Shown one piece after another: positions 1 through 7,569 of a stretch of 64,000 bases of DNA; within the stretch, counting starts at the first letter, position 1; each line of letters begins with the position of its first letter. The notes under the pieces were generated by a model. That model was not told the DNA's origin. It worked only from the letters and a program-made list of their open reading frames with translations, and did not search any database. The translations under genes and the position numbers were made by a program. The stretch is from AP-16 sp046727735 (lineage in GTDB: Bacteria > Pseudomonadota > Alphaproteobacteria > Rhizobiales > Xanthobacteraceae), in NCBI GenBank assembly GCA_046727735.1, contig JBKPDF010000008.1, positions 1-64,000 of the forward strand, given 5' to 3'.

Positions 1-634
1 GGCGGTCGACGAGCGCCGGCAGGCGGGCGAGGTCGCGCATCGCCAATGGGCCGTTGCCGGCGATGCGGTCTTCCGCGGTGATCGCCACGAACAGCACGCC
101 GAGCGCGCGCGCGGCTTCGAGATCGTCGGGACCGTCACCGACCATCAGCGCGTGGCGCGGCGCGACGCGCTCGGCCGCGAGCGCTTTGCGCAGGTTCGCG
201 GCTTTCGACGCCGGCCCGCCGAGCACGCCGTCGAGGAAGCGCATGAGGCCGCGGTCGCGCACGATCGCGAGGAGATCGGCGTGCGGGGTCGCGGAATTCA
301 CCCAGGTTTTGATGCCGCGCGCTTTGAGCGCGGCGAGCGCCGCGCGCGCGCCGCGCCGCTCCGGGGCCGCCGAGATCGCCCGCGCGCAGCAGCGCGTATA
401 GGCCGCGGCCAGTGCCCGGCCGCGGCGCGCGATCGTGCTCGGCTCCCCTGCAGGATCGAGCAATCGTGCGATTTCGGCGAAGAGCTTGTAGCGGTTGCCG
501 CCGAGTTTTCGCGCTTGCTCGAGCGCCGCGAGCCCGCCCGGCAGATCCGCAACGACGTCCCGCATGCACGCGCGCTTGCGCGCATTGGAATCGACCAGCG
601 TTCCGTCGAAATCGAACAGCACCAGCCGGATCAT
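1..634 (-). CDS. HAD-superfamily phosphatase (runs off the window)
   Basis: The reading frame opens with an ATG whose complement is at 632-634 and stays open to the first base of the window, giving 211 codons with no stop. The N-terminus reads MIRLVLFDFDGTLVDS, HAD motif I with nucleophile Asp8 and acid/base Asp10. Further on are VNSATP (motif II Ser), an ASKAANLRKAL segment (motif III Lys) and MVGDGPDDLEAA (motif IV metal ligands). This is the phosphoglycolate-phosphatase-like subgroup of cytosolic HAD hydrolases. The substrate cannot be told. Motif I is unlike GmhB (DRDGVIN type), so it is probably not the missing heptose-bisphosphate phosphatase, despite nearby LPS genes. The C-terminus lies outside the window. 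Confidence 0.85.
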   Translation of the reverse strand, partial: MIRLVLFDFDGTLVDSNARKRACMRDVVADLPGGLAALEQARKLGGNRYKLFAEIARLLDPAGEPSTIARRGRALAAAYTRCCARAISAAPERRGARAALAALKARGIKTWVNSATPHADLLAIVRDRGLMRFLDGVLGGPASKAANLRKALAAERVAPRHALMVGDGPDDLEAARALGVLFVAITAEDRIAGNGPLAMRDLARLPALVDR

Positions 635-756
635 CGGTTTCCCGCGCAAGCAGGCTCGAAGTAAAACACGGTATCCTCCTTTTGATGACGCTACTTGATC
701 TTCTTTCGCACAATCGTGTTCGTCGTCAGACGCGCGGGTCCCTTCTCCTTGTGGGG

Positions 757-974
757 ATTGTTGCGAAAGCGGATCAACGGACGCGCTTCCCCTCTCCCCT
801 TGTGGGAGAGGGTGGCTCGTTGCGCGCGTAAGCAAGCAACGAGCCGGGTGAGGGGTACTTGCGGGCGTAGGCGCTGTTTACCCCTCACCCGGCTCGGCGG
901 CTTGACGCCGCCTCGCCACCCTCTCCCACAAGGGGAGAGGGAAAGCGAGTATGCCGCTCGGTTTCGCAACAATC
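757..974. repeat. Family A long palindromic intergenic repeat, copy 1
   Basis: An imperfect inverted repeat of about 220 bp fills most of the 635-1069 gap. Its left end reads ATTGTTGCGAAAGCGG and its right end the complement, GTTTCGCAACAAT. Inner arms carry CCTCTCCC(C/A)TTGTGGGAGAGG and CCGGGTGAGGGG / CCCCTCACCCGG. The pairing extends weakly a further 15-20 bases on each side. The same architecture recurs elsewhere in the window, always between genes. It has no coding capacity, so it behaves like a MITE- or REP-type element and could fold into a long hairpin in RNA. Confidence 0.85.
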
Positions 975-1069
975 CCACTGGGGAGAGGGAAAGGGGTTTG
1001 CTGACCGATTCCGCAGCGGCTGTACCGCGGTGGTGATGGCGCGGTATAAGCTTGTCTGGCCTTTCCGGC

Positions 1070-2299
1070 ATGAACCCCGCACTCCAAAGCGACGGCGAAA
1101 AACCCGATTACGCGGCATCGGATGCGCGCGTCGAAAATCATCGACCCGCGCAGCCCTTAGGCGCGCGGCGCATCGCGTTCGGGATCGTCAGCCTGTTTCC
1201 GGGCGGCGGGCTGCAGCGCAATTGCCTCGCGATCGCACAAATCCTGCGCCGGCGCGGCCATGACGTGGTGGTCTTCGCCGCGCGCGTCGACGGCACGCTG
1301 CCGAAGGACGTTCCGATCGAAGTCTTGCCGAACCGCGCGCTCACCAATCACGGCCGCAACCGGCGTTTCGCGGCGGATCTCGCCGGCGCGACCCGGCATC
1401 GGTTCGATCTCGTCGTCGGCTTCGACAAGCTTCCCGGGCTCGATCTCGTCTATTGCGCCGACCCGGCGGTCGCGGCGCGGACCGGATGGCGCCGGCTCAC
1501 CCCGCGCCACCGCGTGCTGCGTGCGCTCGAAGGCTCGTGCTTCGCGGCCGGAGAGCATACGCGGATCATCGCGCTCAGCCCGGCGCAGATCGAAGGCTAT
1601 CGCCGCACCTGGCACACCGAAGCCGAGCGCATCGCGCTGCTGCCGCCCAATCTCGAGCCGGAGCGCAGGCATCCGGAGCGCCGGCGCGACGGCAGCCGCG
1701 AGCGCCGCCGCGCCGCGCTCGGCATCGCGCCCGAGCATTGGTGCTGGCTCGCGATCGGCCGTCAGCCGCAACACAAGGGCTTCGACCGCGCGGTCGCGGC
1801 GCTCGAACAATTTCCCGCCGCGCGCTTGCTGATCGTCGGCCTCGCGGCGTCGCACGCGAGCGCCGCGCCGCTGCGCAAGCTCGCGCGCCGGCGCGGCGTC
1901 GCCGACCGCCTTGCGCTGCTCGGCTTCGTGCCCGACTCAGAATTGCCGGACGTGATGGCGGCCGCCGACCTCCTGATCCATCCGGCGCGCGCCGACACGA
2001 CCGGCACCGTGATCCTCGAAGCGATCGTCAATGGCCTGCCGGTGATCACGACCGCGGTATGCGGCTATGCCGACCACGTGCGCGCGGCCGACGCCGGCGC
2101 GGTCGTGCCCGAGCCGTTCGCGCCCGCAGGGCTCCTCGCCGCGCTGCGCCGCGCGCGCGAGCCGAGCGCCGCGCAATGGAGCGCGAACGCGATGCGCTAC
2201 GGCGAGCGGGCCGAGCTCTATTCCGGGCTCGAAGTCGCGGCCGACCTCATCCTGCGCGCAAAATCGCTCCGTCGTTCCCGCGAAAGCGGGAACCCCTGA
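1070..2299 (+). CDS. waaG: LPS core glycosyltransferase, WaaG-like (GT4)
   Basis: A 409-residue cytosolic GT-B glycosyltransferase of the family that adds the first hexose to heptose of the LPS core. An N-terminal GIVSLFPGGGLQRN segment is the Rossmann start of the acceptor domain. The C-terminal half has AIGRQPQHKGFDRA and a nucleotide-sugar site with VILEAIVNGLPV followed by TTAVCGYADHV, closely the WaaG pattern. ATG at 1070 is preferred; TTG at 1052 is an alternative. Neither has a clear ribosome-binding site. The last residues (RSRESGNP) and the stop are encoded by a palindromic repeat that begins at 2270, so the original C-terminus has probably been replaced. Confidence 0.85.
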   Translation: MNPALQSDGEKPDYAASDARVENHRPAQPLGARRIAFGIVSLFPGGGLQRNCLAIAQILRRRGHDVVVFAARVDGTLPKDVPIEVLPNRALTNHGRNRRFAADLAGATRHRFDLVVGFDKLPGLDLVYCADPAVAARTGWRRLTPRHRVLRALEGSCFAAGEHTRIIALSPAQIEGYRRTWHTEAERIALLPPNLEPERRHPERRRDGSRERRRAALGIAPEHWCWLAIGRQPQHKGFDRAVAALEQFPAARLLIVGLAASHASAAPLRKLARRRGVADRLALLGFVPDSELPDVMAAADLLIHPARADTTGTVILEAIVNGLPVITTAVCGYADHVRAADAGAVVPEPFAPAGLLAALRRAREPSAAQWSANAMRYGERAELYSGLEVAADLILRAKSLRRSRESGNP

Positions 2300-2374
2300 C
2301 CAACGATCGCTCCTAATCGCGGGGCCGGTGGTCATGGGTCCCGGATAGCCGCTATCGCGGCTTCGGGGACGACG
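2270..2374. repeat. Family B palindromic repeat, unit 1
   Basis: A palindromic unit of about 105 bp starts CGTCGTTCCCGCGAAAGCGG and ends GGGACGACG. It carries ACCAACGATCGCTCC and GGTGGTCATGGGTCCCGG inside. It overlaps the last 30 bases of the waaG-like gene and supplies its stop codon. A second nearly identical unit starts 127 bases later, so the two form a tandem pair. Confidence 0.85.
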
Positions 2375-2396
2375 CGCCCGAGATTCCCGCTTTCCC

Positions 2397-2503
2397 CGTC
2401 GTTCCCGCGAAAGCGGGAACCCATGACCAACGATCGCTCCTAATCGCGAGGCCGGTGGTCATGGGTCCCGGATAGCCGCTGGCGCGGCTTCCGGGACGAC
2501 ACG
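2397..2503. repeat. Family B palindromic repeat, unit 2
   Basis: This is the second tandem unit, differing from the first at only a few positions (for example GAACCCATGACC instead of GAACCCCTGACC). It lies between the waaG-like gene and the exported coiled-coil gene at 2589, and together with unit 1 it fills the 289-base gap there. A diverged third copy is at 10485-10608. Confidence 0.85.
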
Positions 2504-2588
2504 CTCAAGTACGCCAGCCACATATGGATGGAGCGTGCGAGTTGGCCTATGCTGCGGACGTGGGGCGATACCGATCTGGGAGGTGCTC

Positions 2589-3212
2589 ATGCGGCGCTTC
2601 GCGTCCTATCTCTCGGGTGTCGTTCTGCTCATCGGCGCAGGCACCCTGCCCGCGGTTTCCGCCGAAACCGATGCGGTCACGCCGGTCGAGGAATTTTCGC
2701 GGCAGATCGACCAGCTCAAGAACACGTTCACCGAGCTCGAGAAGAAGATCGAGGACGGCGCGAAATCGATCGACGCGACGACCGACGTCGAGCAGGCACG
2801 CCGGGAAATCGAGGAATTGCGGGGCATCGTCGGCCAGCTGCTCGGACCGGTATCGGACAACGGCGCCGTGTCAGAGCTCGGGGCAAAAGCGCTGCGGCAC
2901 GCACGCGAGAAACTCAAGTCGCTCGAGCAGGACAGCCGCTTCACCCGCGAGGAGCAGCAATATCTCGTCGGCGAATGGCGCAAGCTCGTCGACGAGACCG
3001 AGCACGCGGCGGACGATCTCGGCACCGCCCGCGGCGAGTTCATTCGCCTCTTGCGCGTGCTGCAGACCCGCGAGGATTTCATCGACGAGCTGATGCAGAT
3101 CCGGCGCGCTACCGAGGCCGTCAAGGTCATCCGCCAACTGGCGAACGACATCCGCGCCGCCTCCGACGCGCTGAAAACCCTGATCCGCGCCATCAAGCCG
3201 CCGGGAGCTTGA
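2589..3212 (+). CDS. Exported coiled-coil protein, function unknown
   Basis: A 207-residue protein I cannot assign to a known family. ATG 2589 is chosen because GGGAGG sits 6-11 bases upstream and it gives a clean Sec signal peptide, MRRFASYLSGVVLLIGAG up to about AVSA-ETD. The mature part is almost entirely charged heptad-like helix, such as EEFSRQIDQLKNTFTELEKK, predicted coiled coil through most of its length. It has no membrane segment after the signal and no catalytic motif. It is probably periplasmic. The gene is followed by a palindromic repeat and a small lipoprotein gene; whether they are co-transcribed is unclear. Confidence 0.7.
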   Translation: MRRFASYLSGVVLLIGAGTLPAVSAETDAVTPVEEFSRQIDQLKNTFTELEKKIEDGAKSIDATTDVEQARREIEELRGIVGQLLGPVSDNGAVSELGAKALRHAREKLKSLEQDSRFTREEQQYLVGEWRKLVDETEHAADDLGTARGEFIRLLRVLQTREDFIDELMQIRRATEAVKVIRQLANDIRAASDALKTLIRAIKPPGA

Positions 3213-3257
3213 TGCCGATCCGCATGATCCGCTCGCAATCGGCGCGACTGCGTTGCT

Positions 3258-3390
3258 TCACCTCCCCCTGGAGGGGGGAGGCCGGCGAGCGCCGCAGGCG
3301 CGAGCCGGGTGGGGGTGAAACCGATTCACCCCACCCCGGCAGCTCGCCAATGCTCGCTGCCGACCCTCCCCCTCCAGGGGAGGGTGGCGC
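3258..3390. repeat. Family A palindromic repeat, diverged copy
   Basis: The arms read CACCTCCCCCTGGAGGGGGG and CCTCCCCCTCCAGGGGAGGG, with GAGCCGGGTGGGGGTG and CACCCCACCCCGG inside. The organisation matches the other family A copies but the arm sequence differs (CCTGGAGG core). It ends about 10 bases before the ribosome-binding site of the lipoprotein gene. Confidence 0.8.
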
Positions 3391-3448
3391 CGACGCCACC
3401 AGGAGAACGATCAGCATCTCGCGGGCGACGCGCGCGTCCGCCTCCGGA

Positions 3449-3751
3449 ATGTTCGGCGCGGCGCTGATCGCGGCGCTTGCCGGTTGCGGCGACGAGGTCG
3501 GCTATGTCGAGGTCAAGACCTTTCCGGGCTTCAACGTGCCGCTCTATCTCGACACGGTGAAGCTCGAAGCGCCGTTCAAGAACGGCACGACGGTGGTGCG
3601 CCACGAGGTCGGCAAGACCAAGCTGCAGCTCGAGCGCGGCGGACAATTTTTCGCGCTGTGCGAGTTCGACGTGAGAAAGAACCGGATCGTCAGCGTCAGG
3701 CTGACGCTCGCCGGCTTCGAGCGCGTGCCGCGTTGCGAACTCAAGCAATGA
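3449..3751 (+). CDS. Small putative lipoprotein, function unknown
   Basis: From ATG 3449 the product is 100 residues beginning MFGAALIAALAGCGDEVGY. LAGC is a lipobox with Cys13, so the mature protein is probably lipid-anchored. From this ATG the signal peptide lacks the usual positive n-region and there is no Shine-Dalgarno sequence. In frame upstream, ATC at 3410 lies 4-5 bases after AGGAG(A) and would add ISISRATRASASG, supplying arginines and a normal-length signal. The true start may therefore be a non-canonical ATC. The mature domain has two Cys (LCEFDV and PRCELKQ) and looks beta-rich. No family recognised. Confidence 0.65.
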   Translation: MFGAALIAALAGCGDEVGYVEVKTFPGFNVPLYLDTVKLEAPFKNGTTVVRHEVGKTKLQLERGGQFFALCEFDVRKNRIVSVRLTLAGFERVPRCELKQ

Positions 3752-3801
3752 ACGCCCGCCGCAATCGTGATCGTTCGGTTTGCGCGTGCCGCAGGCTCGC
3801 T

Positions 3802-3836
3802 TCCACCCTCTCCCCGCAAGCGGGCAGAGGGGAAGG
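3802..3836. repeat. Short family A hairpin
   Basis: A 35-base inverted repeat with arms CCACCCTCTCCCCGC and GCGGGCAGAGGGG sits immediately upstream of the nucleotidyltransferase start at 3843. It resembles the inner arm of family A. It leaves almost no room for a promoter, so the nucleotidyltransferase may be translated from an upstream transcript. Confidence 0.6.
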
Positions 3837-3842
3837 ACAGGC

Positions 3843-4538
3843 ATGAGGTACGCGGTCATCCTCGCGGGCGGCAAGGGAACGCGGCTGCGGCCCTACACCG
3901 TGACCCTGCCCAAGCCGCTGGTGCCGATCGGCGAGACGCCGATCATCGAGATTTCGATCCGCAAGCTGGCGCAGGCGCGGTTCGACATCGCGACGCTGGC
4001 GATCAATCACATGGGCGATCTGATCCGGGCATATTTCGGCGACGGCGAGAAATTCGGCGTCAAGCTGCGCTATTCGCTGGAGCCCGAGCCGCTCGGCACG
4101 TTCGGGCCGCTGCGGCTGCTCGACGACCTGCCCGAGCATTTTCTGGTGATGAATGCCGACGTGCTCACCGATCTCGACCTCGGCGCGTTTCTGGACCGCC
4201 ATGCCGCCTCCGGCGCCGCCTTCACGGTCGCGGCGACCCGGCGCGAGCAGGTGCTCGACTTCGGCGTGCTCGGGGTCGAGGGCGAGCGGCTGGTGAGCTT
4301 CCGCGAGAAGCCGGTTCTCACCCAGACGGTCAGCATGGGAATTTACGGCGTATCGCGCCGCGCGCTCGATTTCATCCCCGAGCGCGGCCCGTTCGGTTTC
4401 GACGAGCTGATGCACAAGATGCTCGCGGCGGGTGAGCGCATCGACATTTTTCATCACGGTGGATACTGGCTCGACATCGGCCGGCCCGAGGATTACGAGC
4501 TCGCGACCCGGAAATTCGCGGACAATTTCGAGCGCTGA
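3843..4538 (+). CDS. Sugar-1-phosphate nucleotidyltransferase
   Basis: A 231-residue cytosolic enzyme that would join a sugar 1-phosphate to an NTP to give a nucleotide sugar. The N-terminus RYAVILAGGKGTRLRPYT is the nucleotide-binding signature, followed by LPKPLVPIGETPIIE. MNADVLTDLDL contains the metal-binding Asp, and FREKPVL and GGYWLDIGRPEDYELA are the usual acceptor and C-terminal motifs. The length fits short RmlA, HddC or mannose-1-P guanylyltransferase forms; base and sugar specificity cannot be decided. It is separated by one base from the downstream epimerase, so the two are an operon making one nucleotide sugar for LPS or exopolysaccharide. Confidence 0.85.
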   Translation: MRYAVILAGGKGTRLRPYTVTLPKPLVPIGETPIIEISIRKLAQARFDIATLAINHMGDLIRAYFGDGEKFGVKLRYSLEPEPLGTFGPLRLLDDLPEHFLVMNADVLTDLDLGAFLDRHAASGAAFTVAATRREQVLDFGVLGVEGERLVSFREKPVLTQTVSMGIYGVSRRALDFIPERGPFGFDELMHKMLAAGERIDIFHHGGYWLDIGRPEDYELATRKFADNFER

Positions 4539-4539
4539 C

Positions 4540-5400
4540 ATGGGCGGGCGCGTGCTGGTGACGGGGGGCAGCGGGTTCATCGGCCGGCGGCTGTGCGCGG
4601 CGTTGCGCGCGCAAGGTGCCGAAGTGTGTGCGCCGGGACATGCCGAGCTCGATCTCGCCGGGAAGCCGCCGCGCGTCGAAAAGATCTTCCATCTCGCCGC
4701 GCGCACGTTCGTGCCGGATTCCTGGAAGGAACCCGCCGCGTTCTACCGCGCCAACGTGCAGGCCACGATCGACCTGCTCGAAGCCTGCGCCGCTGCGGCA
4801 ATTCCGATGATCTACGTCAGCGGCTATTGCTACGGCGCGGTCGATCGGCAGCCGATCGCGGAGACGGCGCCGCTGCGGCCGAACAACCCTTACGCTTTCT
4901 CGAAGGCCGCGGCCGAGGCTGCCTGCCGGTTCTTTTCGGCAAAGTTCCACATTCCGCTGACGATCCTGCGCCCGTTCAACGTCTACGGCCCCGGACAGCG
5001 TCGCGAGTTCTTGATCCCGACGCTGCTGGCCCAGGCGCTCGATGCCGGCGCGCGCGAAATCGTGGTCGACGATCCCACTCCGCGGCGGGATTTCGTCCAC
5101 GTCGACGATGTCGTCGCCGCGCTGTGCATGGTGCCGGTCGCGGACGAGGCGCGTGTCTACAATGTCGGGTCGGGCCGCTCCCATTCGGTCGGCGAGGTCG
5201 CCGCCATGGTCCAGCGCGCTGCCGGCACCGCAAAACCGGTGGTCGCGCGCGGCGGCGCGCGGCCGCAGGAGATTGCCGACGCGATCGCGGACGCATCGGC
5301 GATCCGCGCGCTCGGCTGGAAGCCGCGCATCGATCTTGCCGAAGGGCTGCGGCAGCTCGCGGCCGACGCGCGTGCCAAAAACTCAGATCCGGTCGTCTAG
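4540..5400 (+). CDS. NAD-dependent nucleotide-sugar epimerase/dehydratase (extended SDR)
   Basis: A 286-residue extended short-chain dehydrogenase. VTGGSGFIGRR near residues 7-17 is the NAD-binding loop, and the catalytic residues are Ser94 (YVSGY), Tyr118 and Lys122 (YAFSK). LRPFNVYGPGQ and RDFVHVDDVV are the expected substrate-side motifs, and the C-terminus has LGWKPRIDLAEGL. It follows the nucleotidyltransferase after a single base and probably acts on its product. The last 18 bases overlap tail to tail with the dehydratase gene on the other strand. The exact reaction (4-epimerase, 4,6-dehydratase or reductase) cannot be told from sequence. Confidence 0.85.
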   Translation: MGGRVLVTGGSGFIGRRLCAALRAQGAEVCAPGHAELDLAGKPPRVEKIFHLAARTFVPDSWKEPAAFYRANVQATIDLLEACAAAAIPMIYVSGYCYGAVDRQPIAETAPLRPNNPYAFSKAAAEAACRFFSAKFHIPLTILRPFNVYGPGQRREFLIPTLLAQALDAGAREIVVDDPTPRRDFVHVDDVVAALCMVPVADEARVYNVGSGRSHSVGEVAAMVQRAAGTAKPVVARGGARPQEIADAIADASAIRALGWKPRIDLAEGLRQLAADARAKNSDPVV

Positions 5401-6690
5401 GCTGCGGCCGGTTTCGACGTGGCGAAAGCCCGGGACGACATCGGCGAGCATCGCCGCCACTTCGGCCTTGCCGAGATCGACGCGCGCGTCGCTCACCGCC
5501 CGCTCCAGGCGATCGAGCACCGCGTCGAGTTTTTCGGCGGGCGGATCCGCGGGGCGAACCGCCGACAGTGCGCGGAAGCCGACGTCGCGTACGACCTCGC
5601 CGGTCGATACGAATTCCTCGTAGGGTTTCTCGCCGCTGGTATCGAGCGGCGTGAGCAGCACCGGATAGGCCCCGCGCGCCGCCTCCTGTTCGACCGCGCC
5701 GCGCGCGGTCTCGGGATCCTCTTGGAACGCGGCGCGGTAGCCGAAATGCGCGAGCGTTGCTTGCGCCACCTCGACGAGCGGCCGCAGGTGCTGTTGCGGA
5801 TCCATCTTGGGGAACAACGTCAAGCCGGTCGGCGTGGCGACCGCCGCGAGCAGGCAGATCTGCGCCGCCTCCCGCGCGCTGATGAAATAGCGGCGCGTGT
5901 CGCGCGGAACCGCGAGCGGCTGGCGGCGCGCGAGGCGGATGAGAAAGCTCTGCAGCAAGCTTCCATCCGAGAACGCCACATTGGCAAAGCGTGCCGCGGT
6001 CGCCGCCTGAAAATCGCCCGCGGCGCGGAACAGCACGGCTTCCATCAGGCGCTTGCTCGCGCCCATGAGACTTGTCGGATCGGCGGCCTTGTCGGTCGAA
6101 ACGCAGAAGCAGCGCCCGCGATGGCCATGCCGCGCCAGCCAGCGCAGCAGCCGGCGGGTCTTCACCACGTTGGTGTCGAGCATCTGCAGCAGCGAGGGCA
6201 GATCCTTTTCGCCGCGCACGTGCTTCTGCGCGGCGAAATGCAGGACCAAATCGTAGCCGCGCGCCGCATGCAGCACGCGCTCCATCGCGGCGCTGCCGAG
6301 ATCGAGCGGCAGGAACCGCAACTCGGCCTCGATCGCGGGTCCCGCGCGCGCGCGCAGATCGCGCGTCAGCTCGGCGAGGGCATTTTCCGCGATGTCGACG
6401 ACGTGCACCGCGGCCGGCCGATGTTCGAGCAAGAGATGCACCGTGGCCGTGCCGATGCTGCCGGCACCGCCGAGAACGAGGACGCGCTTGCCGGCGATGC
6501 CAGCGGCGAGCCCGCGCGCCCGCTCCGCCATGTCGGCGTCGAACAAGGAAGCCTCGCGGCCGGTGGCGATCGCATCGAGCCGCGGATCGCCGCTGTAGGA
6601 TACCGGCACCGGCAGGCTCGTTCCGGGAAGGCCTTGGCCAGGACGTCGTTGGTGAACGTGCGGCAAATCCGGCCTCGGCAAATCGAACAA
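5383..6690 (-). CDS. Polysaccharide biosynthesis dehydratase (Polysacc_synt_2, FlaA1/CapD-like)
   Basis: A 435-residue soluble enzyme of the UDP-GlcNAc 4,6-dehydratase group. GKRVLVLGGAGSIGTATV is the nucleotide-binding loop, LHFAAQKHV and VSTDKAADPTSLMGASKR are family signatures. The usual SDR Tyr is Met (MGASK), as in WbpM, FlaA1 and PseB dehydratases. It lacks the N-terminal membrane domain of WbpM/CapD. The first 50 residues are poorly defined and a later start is possible. It probably feeds an amino-sugar branch of LPS or capsule synthesis. Its 3' end overlaps the convergent epimerase gene by 18 bases. Confidence 0.8.
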   Translation of the reverse strand: MFDLPRPDLPHVHQRRPGQGLPGTSLPVPVSYSGDPRLDAIATGREASLFDADMAERARGLAAGIAGKRVLVLGGAGSIGTATVHLLLEHRPAAVHVVDIAENALAELTRDLRARAGPAIEAELRFLPLDLGSAAMERVLHAARGYDLVLHFAAQKHVRGEKDLPSLLQMLDTNVVKTRRLLRWLARHGHRGRCFCVSTDKAADPTSLMGASKRLMEAVLFRAAGDFQAATAARFANVAFSDGSLLQSFLIRLARRQPLAVPRDTRRYFISAREAAQICLLAAVATPTGLTLFPKMDPQQHLRPLVEVAQATLAHFGYRAAFQEDPETARGAVEQEAARGAYPVLLTPLDTSGEKPYEEFVSTGEVVRDVGFRALSAVRPADPPAEKLDAVLDRLERAVSDARVDLGKAEVAAMLADVVPGFRHVETGRSLDDRI

Positions 6691-6691
6691 G

Positions 6692-7279
6692 TTATTCGTG
6701 CGATTTCCGCCAGACGACCAGCCCTTCCTGATCGTAGGCGCTGACGAAGATTTCCCGGGTGGCTCGCGCGAGATCCGTGATCAGTTCTCCATTCACGTGA
6801 CCGCCGGGAATCGCATGCTGCAGCGGGAACTGAAATCCCGCGAAAACGGCGATCGTGAGATAGCTTTGCGCCGCTCGCAACGTCTGGGCAACGTTTTCCG
6901 CCGTGAGTTCATCACGGTCCAGAAAATAATATGTATTGTCGTCGTGAAAGAATCTTTTCGTACCCGTGGACTTCTTCGTGACGTCTTCCGGTTTCGCCCA
7001 AACATCCTGAAGTACGAAAGTGCCGGCAGCATAGTCATGGAACAGATGTCTCAGATGCGCCGTCAGCCAGTCCAACGTCTCTCTGCGAGAGACCAAACCG
7101 CCTACGTCGAATTGTTTTGCGCGTTTCGGACTGATGTCGTCTGGGACCGGTGCAAACGCCTCGCCATCGGCAAAAGTCAGCTCCAATAGCTTCGCGCAGA
7201 GGTCGGACCCCTGGCTCAAGCACGATCGCACGTAGTCGACCCCGTCCTGACCCAGTCGAAATTCAGTCATCGTTCTCAT
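6692..7279 (-). CDS. Unknown protein, candidate immunity protein for the adjacent toxin fragment
   Basis: A 195-residue protein with no family I recognise. ATG 7279 (MRTMTEF) or ATG 7270 could be the start. It has no signal peptide or membrane segment and is moderately acidic. Notable segments are SRRETLDWLTAHLRHLFHDY and HDDNTYYFLDRDELTAENV. Base composition looks lower in GC than the flanking glycosyltransferases. It starts 12 bases downstream of the stop of a polymorphic-toxin-like C-terminal fragment on the same strand, exactly where immunity genes sit in such loci. The immunity role is inferred from position only. Confidence 0.6.
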   Translation of the reverse strand: MRTMTEFRLGQDGVDYVRSCLSQGSDLCAKLLELTFADGEAFAPVPDDISPKRAKQFDVGGLVSRRETLDWLTAHLRHLFHDYAAGTFVLQDVWAKPEDVTKKSTGTKRFFHDDNTYYFLDRDELTAENVAQTLRAAQSYLTIAVFAGFQFPLQHAIPGGHVNGELITDLARATREIFVSAYDQEGLVVWRKSHE

Positions 7280-7291
7280 TGATTCGGACCC

Positions 7292-7564
7292 CTAGACCTT
7301 CAAATCGAGTTTGCCGTTCGGGAACCAGCGATACCATTGCCCATCCGGAGCTCTGTAGTCGTAATGCGGCCCGATCGGTGACGGGTGATCGAGATCGGGG
7401 CGAAGCGTTTCACCGGTCTGTGAATTGTACCAATTGCCTCGGGAATCTCCAGGCAGGCTGTCCGGCGCGCCGCGCCATTCCCAGCCCGGCGCGGGGGGCT
7501 TGGTGGCGTCGGAAGGGAAAGCGCAAGCGGCGGGCCAACAGTCACTGCGGAAATCGTCTCCGGA
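7292..7564 (-). pseudogene. C-terminal toxin-domain fragment (polymorphic toxin type 37-like), no N-terminus
   Basis: About 90 codons are open between the end of the membrane glycosyltransferase (7570) and a TAG at 7292. The last 65 residues read as a polymorphic-toxin tip: PPAPGWEWRGAPDSLPGDSR, then GNWYNSQTGETLRPDLDHPS, IGPHYDYRAPDGQWY and RWFPNGKLDLKV. The pattern G-x-W-Y-N-xx-T-G-E, D-H-P, G-P-H-x-D-Y and a basic tail resembles the type 37 toxin domain, a proposed nuclease; I rely on memory for that. No start codon with a ribosome-binding site is visible, and nothing upstream encodes a delivery region. In frame, codons continue only as shadow translation of the glycosyltransferase. It is best read as an orphan toxin tip. 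Confidence 0.6.
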
Positions 7565-7569
7565 TCCGA

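Noticed and set aside
1..634. Assigning the HAD enzyme as GmhB
   Set aside because: Motif I is DFDGTLVDS, the phosphoglycolate-phosphatase type, whereas GmhB has DRDGVIN; LPS context alone is not enough.
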